The translations under genes and the position numbers were made by a program. This document shows, in pieces, positions 25,825 to 35,155 of a stretch of 64,000 nucleotides of DNA. Every line of letters begins with the position of its first letter. The stretch's first letter is position 1. The notes under the pieces are model-generated. The model saw only the letters and a program-made list of their open reading frames with translations, had not been told where the DNA came from and did no database searches. Source of the DNA: Marinoscillum sp. 108. Its GTDB lineage: Bacteria > Bacteroidota > Bacteroidia > Cytophagales > Cyclobacteriaceae. The DNA lies in NCBI RefSeq assembly GCF_902506655.1, contig NZ_LR734808.1:1488001-1552000 (forward strand). The letters are read 5' to 3'.

Positions 25825-27603
25825 CTATTTCAAAGCCCATATTTTCTCATAACCCTTATTGGCTTCATCTGCCTTCAAACCTTCCATAGCTTCCGTAAAC
25901 AATGCAATGACCCTGTCTACATTCATGATTTGATTGAGCTGATCGGTGATGTCGGCAGCATTCTTTGCGGTCTCACTGACCCCTTGTCCAGGACCTGCTA
26001 TAAGGCCATTGGCATAGGTAGTAGGGCCTACTTTCCATCCATTGGTAGGTCCGTTGATCCTGAAGGACATCCGTGGGCTCAGAGAGCCATCCTCCCAGGA
26101 CATGGCACAGTCTACTGTCACTGAGATGATCCCGTCCACGCCAAGCTCTTCCAGAAGTTTGATTTCCGGCTTATCTGAGGGAAAGGTACTTGTTCGGCTG
26201 GCCCATGTTTCACTAAACGTGGTTGGCAAAAGCAGCTTACAACCCTTATATGGCTTCACTACTATTTCCTCCGATACGGTATCCATCGTAGCAAACAAAT
26301 TCTGGTATTGACTGGCTTTCATGGTGGTTTCTATTGGCACCAGCTGCACATTCATTTGCTCAAGTAAGGCCGTTTCAAACTTCTTGTAAAACTCATTCAC
26401 AAGTTGATCCCAATAAGCCTCTGGCACCTCCGGGAAAGTTTTGGTGGTGGTGGTAGTGGTAGTAGTGGTCACATTGCCAGAGGTGGAAGTGGAGGTATTT
26501 ACCTGCTGCTGCTTGAGTTGCGTGGCCCGAACTACGAAGGAAGCCATGGCCAGTTTCTTTGGTTCAGAGAGTGGCGGCCCCCAGAAGGCATTTGGCTTAT
26601 TGGCATTGACTTCAAAACCATCCTTGGTTTTGGCCTTATAGCCAGCGTTGAACTCATCAGTACCGATACCCAGAAAGGTTTTTTGATCCCCCACCAAATT
26701 AATGGGTGACCAGTCCATGGCTCCGGATATCACCTGAGCAGCACCCAAAGCAGGCAGGTTCACTACTTTTTCCTTTGTGCGCTGCACCAGCAGGTAATTG
26801 CTTCCCTGCTCAAACTTGTAAGCTGTGGTGGCTGTATGCCTGAAGGCTTCTTTCGGAATGATGATTTTGGTGGTGCTTTTGAAAAAACCAATTTCGTTAA
26901 AGCCCCTGATACCCATCACTTTTCCCAACACGGCTACATAAAAATCCGCGGTGCCACCCTCGGGATGGTTGAGCTCCAGCACCAGGTCCTCATCCATGTT
27001 CACATCTACCACTTCGCCTTTGGGTTTCCCATTGACCGAAATGATTTCAATCGGCTCGATAGGATCTGCCTTCAACTCAGCCTGATCCCCGCGCACAGTA
27101 GACACGTTGACGGTATGTGCTCCGCTGTTTTGCGACACAATACCTCCATAAAACCCATTGGCCACATGCTCTGTAAGGTTTCCATCAATATTTACCGTAC
27201 CATCAATCTTACTCATCCCAACGCCTTCTTTTTTCAGAAATAACACACCAGCCATGTCCATACCGGGCTCCCAGAAACCGAAATATTCGGTTTCGATCGT
27301 CTCCGTCTCGCTGGGATAGAGGTTTTGCATGTAGATCACCTGCATGGAAAGGGTAGACAAATCATCGGTAGTAGATGTAAGTAGATTTCCCGCCAGCTTG
27401 CCGAGGGATTTCATAACATTGAAATTTTTGGCTTTTGCTTTCAGCTTGCCGCCGAAACCCCCGGATTCTTCTTCCGTGGCTTCCTCTTTTGGATCATCGT
27501 TTGCGTCGTCCTTCTTTCCAAAAGGTAATTTTTGTGCTTCCGCATTGAATGCAAGAAGACCACCCAGGGTCAAGTAGATGGCGAATAGTTTGATTCGGTT
27601 CAT
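25825..27603 (-). CDS. Large exported protein of unknown function with poly-Thr linker
   Basis: The 592-residue protein has a signal peptide (ending NAEAQ), then an acidic low-complexity stretch (about residues 28-48), a mixed alpha/beta region and, near residues 378-387, a run of about ten Thr encoded by GGT/AGT repeats on the complementary strand. A C-terminal part resembles a lipid-binding or SRPBCC-like fold only vaguely, so I do not assign a family. A segment before it (FEVNANKPNAFWGPPLSEPKK) is conserved-looking. It is a single-gene unit, ending at the terminator at 25745, and starts 80 bases from the left copy of the 60-bp repeat that marks the mannan locus edge. Confidence 0.7.
   Translation of the reverse strand: MNRIKLFAIYLTLGGLLAFNAEAQKLPFGKKDDANDDPKEEATEEESGGFGGKLKAKAKNFNVMKSLGKLAGNLLTSTTDDLSTLSMQVIYMQNLYPSETETIETEYFGFWEPGMDMAGVLFLKKEGVGMSKIDGTVNIDGNLTEHVANGFYGGIVSQNSGAHTVNVSTVRGDQAELKADPIEPIEIISVNGKPKGEVVDVNMDEDLVLELNHPEGGTADFYVAVLGKVMGIRGFNEIGFFKSTTKIIIPKEAFRHTATTAYKFEQGSNYLLVQRTKEKVVNLPALGAAQVISGAMDWSPINLVGDQKTFLGIGTDEFNAGYKAKTKDGFEVNANKPNAFWGPPLSEPKKLAMASFVVRATQLKQQQVNTSTSTSGNVTTTTTTTTTKTFPEVPEAYWDQLVNEFYKKFETALLEQMNVQLVPIETTMKASQYQNLFATMDTVSEEIVVKPYKGCKLLLPTTFSETWASRTSTFPSDKPEIKLLEELGVDGIISVTVDCAMSWEDGSLSPRMSFRINGPTNGWKVGPTTYANGLIAGPGQGVSETAKNAADITDQLNQIMNVDRVIALFTEAMEGLKADEANKGYEKIWALK
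26443..26469. repeat. GGT/AGT trinucleotide tract
   Basis: A run of GGT and AGT units encoding consecutive Thr on the minus strand inside the 25825 gene. It is in frame, so length change would alter the linker by whole residues; slippage could vary it between strains. Confidence 0.7.
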
Positions 27604-27683
27604 GTGCGTGATGTTTTTTGGATAAAGTTATGCTTGCCTATGAGCCGAAAACATACCCTGCTCTCGGTATATTGTAGTACGTG

Positions 27684-27743
27684 GATACCGAAACCGCTTA
27701 AGCCAATTGAGTGCCTCTCATCCTCCTTTCGAGCTGAAATTCG
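27684..27743 (+). repeat. 60-bp direct repeat, left copy
   Basis: This sequence starts GATACCGAAACCGCTTAAG and recurs at 45872-45931 in the same orientation with 56 of 60 bases identical (differences at offsets for G/A, TC/AT and A/T). A shared TCTCGGT a little upstream of both suggests the similarity once extended further. The copies bracket the mannan locus with an 18.1-kb interval. Confidence 0.9.
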
Positions 27744-27968
27744 GCGTACCAACCTTCTGAAAAATTGCACCCAGTAAAGCCCTGGTAGCTGCATGGTAGT
27801 TTAGAGTTAATTTGGCCAAGTGTTGCTGCTCCTGTGGTGTAAGGCTCTTTACTTGTTTGAGAACAACAGGTACCTGATCGGGACAGGAGTCTGGGAATAA
27901 TATCCTTTATAGCATCCAACAACTGAAGTAATTAAATATCCTGATCTATCTGCAACTGTACAAGAAAA

Positions 27969-27989
27969 GATGCTCCTTATAAGAGCATC
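27969..27989 (-). terminator. Terminator of the mannan operon (GH76 end)
   Basis: GATGCTC at 27969-27975 pairs with GAGCATC at 27983-27989 around a 7-base loop. On the minus strand it is followed by TTTTCTTG, and it lies 20 bases after the GH76 stop. Confidence 0.8.
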
Positions 27990-28009
27990 CTTTCATAGCA
28001 AGTGCAAGT

Positions 28010-29233
28010 CTACCTGTACTCGGCAAGCATTCCTTGAATTCTCTGCATCCACGCCTGATCAACAGACTCATATTTACCATCACTGAGTGTTCCATTCAAA
28101 TTGGTAAAATGATAATAGCCATGATTGGTTGTATTTCTATTGTGGGAATTGATGAAATCAATATTATCCTGAGCATAGTCCAACCAGGCAGAATTGCCAT
28201 CGGCCTCATAAAGCTTGATCATCGCCTGAGACCCCCAACCGCACCAAGCTGGATTTACTCTAGGGTCTGAAGTATTGAATTCGTAAACGTTGGAAGTATA
28301 GTCCCAAAGAACTGTATTTAGCGCAATACCGAGGTTTTGAGCTTTAGTGAGATAACTGTTATTACCAGTTACGTCATAGTAGGCCAGGTATGCTTCTATC
28401 ATGATGGCATTGTCATAGGTAAACTTCTCATACCGCTTTGTTCCGCCCGGTTCGATTTGCCAGATAAATAGTCCATCACTGCTATCATACATTTCACTTT
28501 CTAACCACGCCTTAATTGAATTGGCCCAGGAGAGATAATACGATTGTCCGGTAAGATCATAGAGCCTGATAAACAAATGCATGGCTAGACCATTGGTTTG
28601 AGTTGGCTTGACGTTTGGCGCCACATTCTTTGTGCCATCATTCCACCAGAACCCACCGTTAAAGGTATAATCCCAGACACCAGCATTCATAAGCCAGTTA
28701 GCTACCGCAATGGCCGAATTCAAGTACTGGGTTTGTTGAGTACCTGATGTAACATTGTAGCAATCAAGGTATGTAATTCCGGTTACTGAATTGTCATCTA
28801 CATACTTGTCGCCTCCTGCACCTGTACCATCCAGGTTAACTGAGGAAAAATACCCTCCAAGTCCACTGGATGCATAGTCCCACATATTTCCCATAAATGT
28901 ATAAGTATCATTCATATACGGAAGGTATTGTGTATCACCTTGCCTTACCATTTCCGCATCCGCATAGATGTGGCTGACATTGTACCATTCCCAACAGTTG
29001 TTATAATTGGTCGTAAGATTAGCATGATAACTATCATAGGAAGTCAATGTATTTCCATAAATAAAATTATGGGTTTCTTGAGCCTTTGTCCAATATGCAG
29101 AATTTGCAGTGGATGAGGGAACTACCCCTGGCTCCATGGGTGGAGAGATCTTGGTTACATCCACCTCTTGATGGCATGAGAAAAGAATCATCAAAATTAC
29201 TAAGGACAGACTTTTTGGGTTTTCTTTTTTCAT
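28010..29233 (-). CDS. GH76 endo-alpha-1,6-mannanase lipoprotein (a)
   Basis: GH76 enzymes cut the alpha-1,6-mannan backbone. The 407-residue protein has a lipoprotein signal (LMILFSC, Cys near residue 20), then an (alpha/alpha)6-type fold with repeated Tyr/Trp-rich helical motifs. The conserved Asp-Asp pair appears in KYVDDNSVTGITYLDCYN, the expected catalytic site; GGFWWNDGTKN and KFTYDNAIMIEAYLAYYDVTGN are further family landmarks. It is the last gene of the mannan operon, after a 112-base gap with a strong hairpin. It is probably surface-exposed, generating fragments for SusC/D. Family call is strong; linkage specificity is by family. Confidence 0.9.
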   Translation of the reverse strand: MKKENPKSLSLVILMILFSCHQEVDVTKISPPMEPGVVPSSTANSAYWTKAQETHNFIYGNTLTSYDSYHANLTTNYNNCWEWYNVSHIYADAEMVRQGDTQYLPYMNDTYTFMGNMWDYASSGLGGYFSSVNLDGTGAGGDKYVDDNSVTGITYLDCYNVTSGTQQTQYLNSAIAVANWLMNAGVWDYTFNGGFWWNDGTKNVAPNVKPTQTNGLAMHLFIRLYDLTGQSYYLSWANSIKAWLESEMYDSSDGLFIWQIEPGGTKRYEKFTYDNAIMIEAYLAYYDVTGNNSYLTKAQNLGIALNTVLWDYTSNVYEFNTSDPRVNPAWCGWGSQAMIKLYEADGNSAWLDYAQDNIDFINSHNRNTTNHGYYHFTNLNGTLSDGKYESVDQAWMQRIQGMLAEYR

Positions 29234-29273
29234 TGTGTTATTGATTTATGTTTATTAAAAATTTTCAGAGAGT

Positions 29274-29298
29274 ATTCCGGCCCCCTAGGGGCCGGAAT
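29274..29298 (-). terminator. GC-rich intercistronic hairpin
   Basis: ATTCCGGCCCC at 29274-29284 pairs perfectly with GGGGCCGGAAT at 29288-29298 with a 3-base loop CTA. On the minus strand it follows the isomerase gene by 47 bases and is trailed by ACTCTCTGAAAATTTTT rather than an immediate T-run. It could be a partial terminator or an mRNA-stabilising element setting the level of the last GH76 gene. Confidence 0.7.
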
Positions 29299-29345
29299 TG
29301 GATTCCCACATGACATGGAAAGTCCGCCTTAGTGTCCTAATAGCC

Positions 29346-31118
29346 CTATTTGATAAATGCCTTTACCACTAAAACGGGGGTTTGAGATAAATTCTCAATA
29401 ACATATTGATTCGCGGCGGCAGGAATAACGAATGTTTCAGCATACTTGAATATCATGGAATTGTTTTTGGTCGTAACCCGTATTTGACCTCCTTCTACTA
29501 GGCTCAACACATGCGCTTTACCTTCTGTATTTATTGTCACCTCTGAGTTGACCACATATCTGTGCACATCATATAAATGCTTTTCGTGGGTGGGCAAATG
29601 ATACAATTCCCAGTTTTCTGTCTGATCAAGTAGGTAGGGTTTCGAGATGAGTTCGTCCTTTACACTTGCTCCGGATCGTTCGAAATCGAGATTATCCATG
29701 CCTCTTTCGATATTCAAGGGCCTTGGATTACCATCCAGATCCAGCCTCAACCAGTCATACATCTTAAAAGTATAGATGTACGGTGTGGAGCTAATCTCTA
29801 GTACCAGATTATCCGTTCCTGACCCGTGAATAGTGCCAGGAGGAATGAGATACAGGCCATGCTTTTGTGCATCGAAAACCTGAACGTACTCTTCAATCTT
29901 AATTGTTTCTTTATTTTTCTGACTATTCTCCAGAGCCTCCTGAAATGCTGCAGGGGTTACTCCTTCTTGAAATCCAAGATAAACTTTCGCATCATTTTGA
30001 CAATCAAGTATATAGTAGGTTTCTTCCTGTGTGATATTCTCACCAAAGTTCTTTTTCATGTAATCCAGCTGAGGATGGCACTGGATAGAGAGGTTACCAC
30101 CATCAAACGTGTCTAGAAAATCAAAACGAATTGGGAACTCAAAACCATACTCCTCATAGTCGGTTCCGAGTATCTTTTGGCCGGCCATGAACATAAGAAA
30201 ATCAAAAGAATACTCAAGCATCAATCCTGAGCTCTCGATAATGACCCCATTTTCAGGAACAATCAATTCAAAAGACCATGCATAATTGACCACATCCTGT
30301 TCAAGGCCTTCGATTTTGTCTTTGATCCAGGTTCCGCCCCAGGCACCTGGCTCAAACCACGGGCGTACACGAATAGGCTCTTCTACAATTTTAGCCAAGG
30401 TTTTCCTCCATTCATTCCCTTTAATCCATGTTATATTCTGCGAACGCTGCCCATCCACCAAAAGATCAATCTCATTTTTCACTCGCTCCTTATGCTTATT
30501 GAGTACAACCCAATCAACGAAATAGAACCGTTTGTACATGACCTTCGGGTCTGCAGGCTTAGAGCTGCCCAAATTGAGAACCGATCCCGCCCTTGATCGA
30601 AATTGAATTTCGCTTTTACTTATTTCAAAGTAGACATTCACCCCGTCAACTGGGATCAGAGAAGCACCCACTCCATAAAAAATTATCGGTTCGACGGTGT
30701 TTTCGGAAGCCAACGTTTTTAGCTGATCTGAATTGAAAAAATCAATAAGCTCTAGACATGTTAGCTTTCCGAAAACCGGATCATCACCTCCTAAAAACGG
30801 CCCAACCTTATCGTTGATCTCCTCCTCTGGAAACATAGCATCCTTTACATTCACCCATTTCGGGCGAATATCAATTTTCTCAAACGCGCTATCCAACTGC
30901 TGCTTGAGGTCTTCAAACAAGACTCCCACATAGCCATCGATCTTTACATGAGAACTATTAGCCAACTCCCTGGCCAGTGACTCATAACCTTCAAATATTA
31001 ACCCTGCACCTATATTATGAGTCGGGTAGATATCATATCCGTTTGATCTATTCTCTTTCTTTACGGGTAATTCGTACTGTTGTGTATTTCTAATTTCCTC
31101 TTGCTGTGTTACAGACAT
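29346..31118 (-). CDS. manA: Class I mannose-6-phosphate isomerase with long N-terminal domain
   Basis: The zinc cupin enzyme converts mannose-6-phosphate to fructose-6-phosphate, completing mannose entry into glycolysis. The cupin part (about residues 250-590) has the metal-site motifs IQCHPQLDYM, QEETYYIL and PPGTIHGSG. The first 230 residues (YDIYPTHNIGAGLIFEGYES; IDGYVGVLFEDLKQQLD) form an additional domain not found in ordinary 300-400-residue class I enzymes; its role is unknown, though the size suggests a small-molecule-binding or kinase-like fold. There is no signal peptide, so it is cytoplasmic while its neighbours are exported. It follows the second GH76 gene by 24 bases. Confidence 0.85.
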   Translation of the reverse strand: MSVTQQEEIRNTQQYELPVKKENRSNGYDIYPTHNIGAGLIFEGYESLARELANSSHVKIDGYVGVLFEDLKQQLDSAFEKIDIRPKWVNVKDAMFPEEEINDKVGPFLGGDDPVFGKLTCLELIDFFNSDQLKTLASENTVEPIIFYGVGASLIPVDGVNVYFEISKSEIQFRSRAGSVLNLGSSKPADPKVMYKRFYFVDWVVLNKHKERVKNEIDLLVDGQRSQNITWIKGNEWRKTLAKIVEEPIRVRPWFEPGAWGGTWIKDKIEGLEQDVVNYAWSFELIVPENGVIIESSGLMLEYSFDFLMFMAGQKILGTDYEEYGFEFPIRFDFLDTFDGGNLSIQCHPQLDYMKKNFGENITQEETYYILDCQNDAKVYLGFQEGVTPAAFQEALENSQKNKETIKIEEYVQVFDAQKHGLYLIPPGTIHGSGTDNLVLEISSTPYIYTFKMYDWLRLDLDGNPRPLNIERGMDNLDFERSGASVKDELISKPYLLDQTENWELYHLPTHEKHLYDVHRYVVNSEVTINTEGKAHVLSLVEGGQIRVTTKNNSMIFKYAETFVIPAAANQYVIENLSQTPVLVVKAFIK

Positions 31119-31142
31119 TTGCTCTTGCTTTATTCTAATACT

Positions 31143-32327
31143 TTATTCACCTCTATAAATTGCAGCCCTGCCAAATACTTCGATCATACACGCCTGATGC
31201 AAAAGCCAGAAGTACCTTCCCTGGCTGTTGCCGGACCAGTCTTCATAAAAGTGGCCCTCCTGAGTGCGCGCATTTTCCCATGCATGATCTGCGTTTTTGA
31301 TAAAAACCTCAATGTATTCTTTCGATTTGTCGTCATACGTTGACAACTTGATAAATGAGGTCATCAGCTCAGTATTAAACCATGGATCATTCGCCGGAAA
31401 GAAAAGTTGATCGTCACGCACAGATGTAAACTTTGAAAAAGATGATCTGGCCGTGGCAATGGACTCATCTAAATAGGATTGCTCTCCGGTGATCTCATAG
31501 AGGTTCACCCCTGACATGATCATCATGGCGGCATTGTAAGTCCACTTTACAGGGTTGATTTGATTGGTACCTATGTTTATATCGTTCCAATACAAATCAT
31601 CAGAAGTATCCCGTAAAGTGTTGTAATTCCACTTATAAGTCCTTTTCGCAAAGTCAAGATATCTTTCTTCCTGAGTCTCTTTATACAGCTCACTGGTGAC
31701 AAAAGCTGCATATGCGGTAGTATTGGCTGCTTTTATGCAATTGGGGCCGGAGGTACAATCTCCGGCTACTGCTTCCAGCCAGTAGAGGCCACCGCCCATT
31801 CGTGAATCTTCACCGGACATGATAAATTCCGTAATTGCAATGGCCCGATCCAGAAACTGCTGATCTCCGAGCAACCTGTAAGCGTCTATCAACTCCATCG
31901 CCACAATACAATTGTCATCATAATAGTGGTCAGATTTGACCTCAATTATGGGATATGCCTGATACCCGGGAAGCTCTTCCCTGGCTTCATAAAAAAACTC
32001 CAAACCATCAAATTCCTTGTCATGGATGGATTGGTCATAACCCAGCTCATAGAGCACATTACCGGCAGTGAGCATTCCTACATAAGGCCAGAGATAGCAG
32101 TACTTGTTATCTCCACCTTGAGTAGGATTATTCTCCCGATATAAGTCACCAGCTTTATAATTGTTTTGGATGAAATCATAAACAGACTTTGCCTTCTCCT
32201 TATAAGATATCTCAACACTTGTAGTGTCTTTGTCCGTAGGGTCAACAAGCTGATCATCCACGGGTTCTTTGCAGGCGATTAAGCTGATAATTGATATAAT
32301 TAGAATATTCACAACTGTATATTTCAT
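31143..32327 (-). CDS. GH76 endo-alpha-1,6-mannanase lipoprotein (b)
   Basis: The 394-residue enzyme has a lipoprotein signal (IISLIAC, Cys near residue 19) and the GH76 landmark YYDDNCIVAMELIDAYRLLG with the catalytic Asp-Asp, followed by MGGGLYWLEAV and later KWTYNAAMMIMSGVNLYEITG. The pattern of Tyr/Trp-rich helix pairs matches the (alpha/alpha)6 barrel. It is only moderately similar to the other GH76 here, so the two may differ in cleavage mode or location. It starts 15 bases after the SusE stop in the same operon. Confidence 0.9.
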   Translation of the reverse strand: MKYTVVNILIISIISLIACKEPVDDQLVDPTDKDTTSVEISYKEKAKSVYDFIQNNYKAGDLYRENNPTQGGDNKYCYLWPYVGMLTAGNVLYELGYDQSIHDKEFDGLEFFYEAREELPGYQAYPIIEVKSDHYYDDNCIVAMELIDAYRLLGDQQFLDRAIAITEFIMSGEDSRMGGGLYWLEAVAGDCTSGPNCIKAANTTAYAAFVTSELYKETQEERYLDFAKRTYKWNYNTLRDTSDDLYWNDINIGTNQINPVKWTYNAAMMIMSGVNLYEITGEQSYLDESIATARSSFSKFTSVRDDQLFFPANDPWFNTELMTSFIKLSTYDDKSKEYIEVFIKNADHAWENARTQEGHFYEDWSGNSQGRYFWLLHQACMIEVFGRAAIYRGE

Positions 32328-32342
32328 GTGTATTTAATAGTA

Positions 32343-33572
32343 CTAATTCAATTCAAACTCATGGTAATAGTGATCCGCTTTGGGATCAAATATTACCCTT
32401 ACGGTAAATGGTGCTCCATTGTACTCATCAGCAAACTTCCAGGCTCCTTGCCAGTAACCTGCATCAGCTCCAAGAAAATAAACATTGTAGTAGCTGACTG
32501 GCTCTTCTCCTGTTGGCCTGACATTATAAGCACTCTGACCCTCTACCAGCGATGCATTCATAGCTTCGTTGTGAAAGCTGCCAAGGTAAGTTTGCGTCCC
32601 ATCTATCATAAATTTGAAGCGATATCGCTCTTCCTCCCAACCTAACCAGTCTGGGGCTTCCGGATCGCCGGGATTTAGAAAATCAAAAAATCCATTGGTT
32701 GATTCAAAGGTGTGATTACCGACATAAGATAATTCCGCCTTGGTGACCTGACTCGCAAATATGTAGAGCTCCAAATCCGATATTTTCTCATAGGAAATGG
32801 TGGCAGCAGACAAATTCATCCTTATCCTGTAAACTCCCTCTTCTCCGGTAAATGAAGTAGCCTGATCCCCACTTCTGATTTTACCTTCACTGTTCAGGTA
32901 ATAGTTGTTTACCGTAGAGTCCGGATTATTCGAATCAACAATATAGAATTCACCCGGTGTTAGTTTAGAAATTGATTCGAAAACACCAGGGTTGAAGTTA
33001 TCTGTAGGTAGTTCGTTGACAATCTCTTTGAAGGCAACCGCATCTGACAACTCCTCGCCTTCTGTCGCTGATCCATGGATGTACATGTATTTCGGGAAAA
33101 TCGCCAAACCTTCAGGCCTTGTCAGCGAAAGCTCAAGACTTTGATCAAAGACCTTTGACTGATATCCACTGGAGGCTTTTACAGTCCATTTCACCTTACC
33201 CGTTGTTAACTGTTCAATACCTGCCTTGGCAGCTATTATATTCAGAAACACTTGGCTCAAAGTAAGCGTAGTTCCTCCTCCTTTGTTGTCAGATGAAATG
33301 GAATAAATTGGTTCTTCGAATGAGCCGCTTTCCACATCAAATAAAACTGTGTAGAGTATCAATCCCCCATCAGCGGCCTGTGCCGGAGTCCAGTTAAAAG
33401 TCACGCTTTCTCCATTTTCAGGATCTATTTGAATTCTTGTGTCATTCACAGGACCTTCCAATGAACCCACCTGCGCTATTTCACTATTAAGTTCAAATTC
33501 CTCCTTATTACAGGAGAAAAACATCAAGGCAAAAACCATTGCCAAAACCGAATATTTTCTAATCTTTTTCAT
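32343..33572 (-). CDS. SusE-like outer-membrane glycan-binding lipoprotein
   Basis: I choose the ATG at 33572 (MKKIRKYSVLAM), which shares its A with the SusD stop as TAATG; an ATG two codons upstream is possible. The 409-residue protein has a lipoprotein signal with FFSCNKEEFE, where Lys-Glu-Glu after the Cys fits the Bacteroidota surface-export signal. An N-terminal SusE-type Ig-like domain (VTFNWTPAQAADGGLILYTVLFD) is followed by two beta-sandwich regions likely to bind mannan fragments at the surface. It is in the expected place after SusC and SusD. Family call strong; ligand from context. Confidence 0.85.
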   Translation of the reverse strand: MKKIRKYSVLAMVFALMFFSCNKEEFELNSEIAQVGSLEGPVNDTRIQIDPENGESVTFNWTPAQAADGGLILYTVLFDVESGSFEEPIYSISSDNKGGGTTLTLSQVFLNIIAAKAGIEQLTTGKVKWTVKASSGYQSKVFDQSLELSLTRPEGLAIFPKYMYIHGSATEGEELSDAVAFKEIVNELPTDNFNPGVFESISKLTPGEFYIVDSNNPDSTVNNYYLNSEGKIRSGDQATSFTGEEGVYRIRMNLSAATISYEKISDLELYIFASQVTKAELSYVGNHTFESTNGFFDFLNPGDPEAPDWLGWEEERYRFKFMIDGTQTYLGSFHNEAMNASLVEGQSAYNVRPTGEEPVSYYNVYFLGADAGYWQGAWKFADEYNGAPFTVRVIFDPKADHYYHEFELN

Positions 33573-35143
33573 TACCAATTTGGGTTTTGTGATAATTTGT
33601 CATTGATATCTCTTTCACTTTGCGGAATAGGCCAGAGATAGTGCTTGTCAGTATCAAAAGTTCTTAAATCCACTCTTTCATAACCATCATCCTGTGGTGA
33701 CACATTGGTTTGTATACCATGTGCCCAGCCGTCAAGTACTTCATCTGCGATTTGCCACCTCCTGATATCAAAAAATCTGTGCCCTGCTTCAAAAGCCAGT
33801 TCTAACCTTCTTTCATTGCGTACTATAGTTCGCAATGCTTCCTGGTCATTCCCAGGGTAATTCAATGCTGCAGCACCAGATAAACCAGCCCTTTCACGAA
33901 TCTGCCGAACGGTATTATTCCAATCAGCAGAAGTAAAAGTTCCTGATTCAATCTTTGCTTCAGCGTAGTTGAGCAAGACTTCTGCATACCTGATCACTAT
34001 GAGATTCAAACCAGAATTTGATACATTTCTTGCTTGCTGGTCATAAAATTTAGACACATAATATCCGGTAGGTGTGGAATTGGACGAGAAGTTCAACCCA
34101 TTTGGTTCGGCACCAGGTGAAGTATCGATAGTCACTTCATTTCCACTAAAATCAGTCAAGCTATATTCATCATGAATAATTGTCGCTGAAAGCCGGGGAT
34201 CTCTATTTTGGTAAGGGTTTGATTCATCGTACCCTGATAATGGATCATCTATAGCAAGGCCATTGGCCATTGGGTAGCTATCAACCAGCTCCTGCAAAGG
34301 AGAAAAGTTGGCATAACCACCCAAACTTGGAGGAATCAAGAAGTACTGAATGCCATGCTCCCGATCCACCGGCACATACTGCAAACTCAGTATCACTTCT
34401 TCATTATTTTCATTGGCCATGTTAAACAGCCCACCATAGTCAGGAAACAGAGCGTATTCATCAATCAATTGTCCTGCCAAAGCAGCGGCTTCAGAATGCT
34501 GACCATTATACAGGTGTACCCTGGATTTGAAAGCAATAGCTGCTCCTGAAGTAATTCTTCCTTGCTGATCTCCCGCAACATCTGAAGGTAAGTCCGAAAT
34601 GGCCAGATCAAGTTCATCATAGATAAAACCAAGAATCTCAGCTTCATCAGTACGTGTGACCTCCAGCGACTCCTCAATGCTGATTTCATCGGTAATGAAA
34701 GGTACGTCTCCAAACAGTTCGATCAAATAGAAGTAATGCCAAGCCCTGATGAACCTCGCTTCTGCGATGTAGGCAGCTCTTTTCTCTTCACTTATCTCGA
34801 CAACATTATTAATGTTATTTAAGAAAATATTGGATCGGCGAATACTGGCGTAACGACCAGACCACATGCCACGCACCACTCCATTTGAGGCGTCATAGTT
34901 TCCATTGGCAATGTTTCGATAGCCTTCCTGTGCCCTGGTATAAGCATCATCACTGAGTGCACTCAATAGTAAATAAGAGTCTGCACTCATTAAGTCAGCA
35001 TACATGGAGTTCAGAAAGATTCTTGCATCCTCCTCGGTCTGCCAATAATTAAGTTCACTTTGTGCATCCTTAGGCACCAGATCCAAATCGGCACAGCTAC
35101 TGATCACAGCTATCACCACTAAATATGTTATAATTCGTTTCAT
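33572..35143 (-). CDS. SusD/RagB-type nutrient-binding lipoprotein
   Basis: The 523-residue surface lipoprotein (signal MKRIITYLVVIAVISSC) caps the SusC barrel and captures mannan fragments. It shows the family N-terminus DLVPKDAQSELNYWQTEEDA, ARFIRAWHYFYLIELFGDVP in the TPR part, and the C-terminal VRQIRERAGLSGAAAL and NERRLELAFEAGHRFFDIRRW. The length is typical. It follows SusC by 12 bases and overlaps SusE by one base, so SusC/D/E are made together. The glycan is inferred from the GH92 and GH76 neighbours. Confidence 0.95.
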   Translation of the reverse strand: MKRIITYLVVIAVISSCADLDLVPKDAQSELNYWQTEEDARIFLNSMYADLMSADSYLLLSALSDDAYTRAQEGYRNIANGNYDASNGVVRGMWSGRYASIRRSNIFLNNINNVVEISEEKRAAYIAEARFIRAWHYFYLIELFGDVPFITDEISIEESLEVTRTDEAEILGFIYDELDLAISDLPSDVAGDQQGRITSGAAIAFKSRVHLYNGQHSEAAALAGQLIDEYALFPDYGGLFNMANENNEEVILSLQYVPVDREHGIQYFLIPPSLGGYANFSPLQELVDSYPMANGLAIDDPLSGYDESNPYQNRDPRLSATIIHDEYSLTDFSGNEVTIDTSPGAEPNGLNFSSNSTPTGYYVSKFYDQQARNVSNSGLNLIVIRYAEVLLNYAEAKIESGTFTSADWNNTVRQIRERAGLSGAAALNYPGNDQEALRTIVRNERRLELAFEAGHRFFDIRRWQIADEVLDGWAHGIQTNVSPQDDGYERVDLRTFDTDKHYLWPIPQSERDINDKLSQNPNW

Positions 35144-35155
35144 TGATCTGTTTGT

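Larger units (their letters stand above)
27604..28009. other. Intergenic region at left edge of mannan locus
   Basis: This 406-base gap holds the left copy of the 60-bp repeat (27684-27743) and the terminator of the GH76 gene (27969-27989). Two minus-strand frames of 64 and 74 codons cross it, but neither resembles a known protein and I do not call them. It could be a remnant of a decayed gene. Confidence 0.5.

Noticed and set aside
27698-27922. 74-codon minus-strand frame in the gap left of the mannan locus
   Set aside because: It overlaps the 60-bp repeat, lacks a family match and ends in the repeat itself; it looks like noncoding or remnant sequence.
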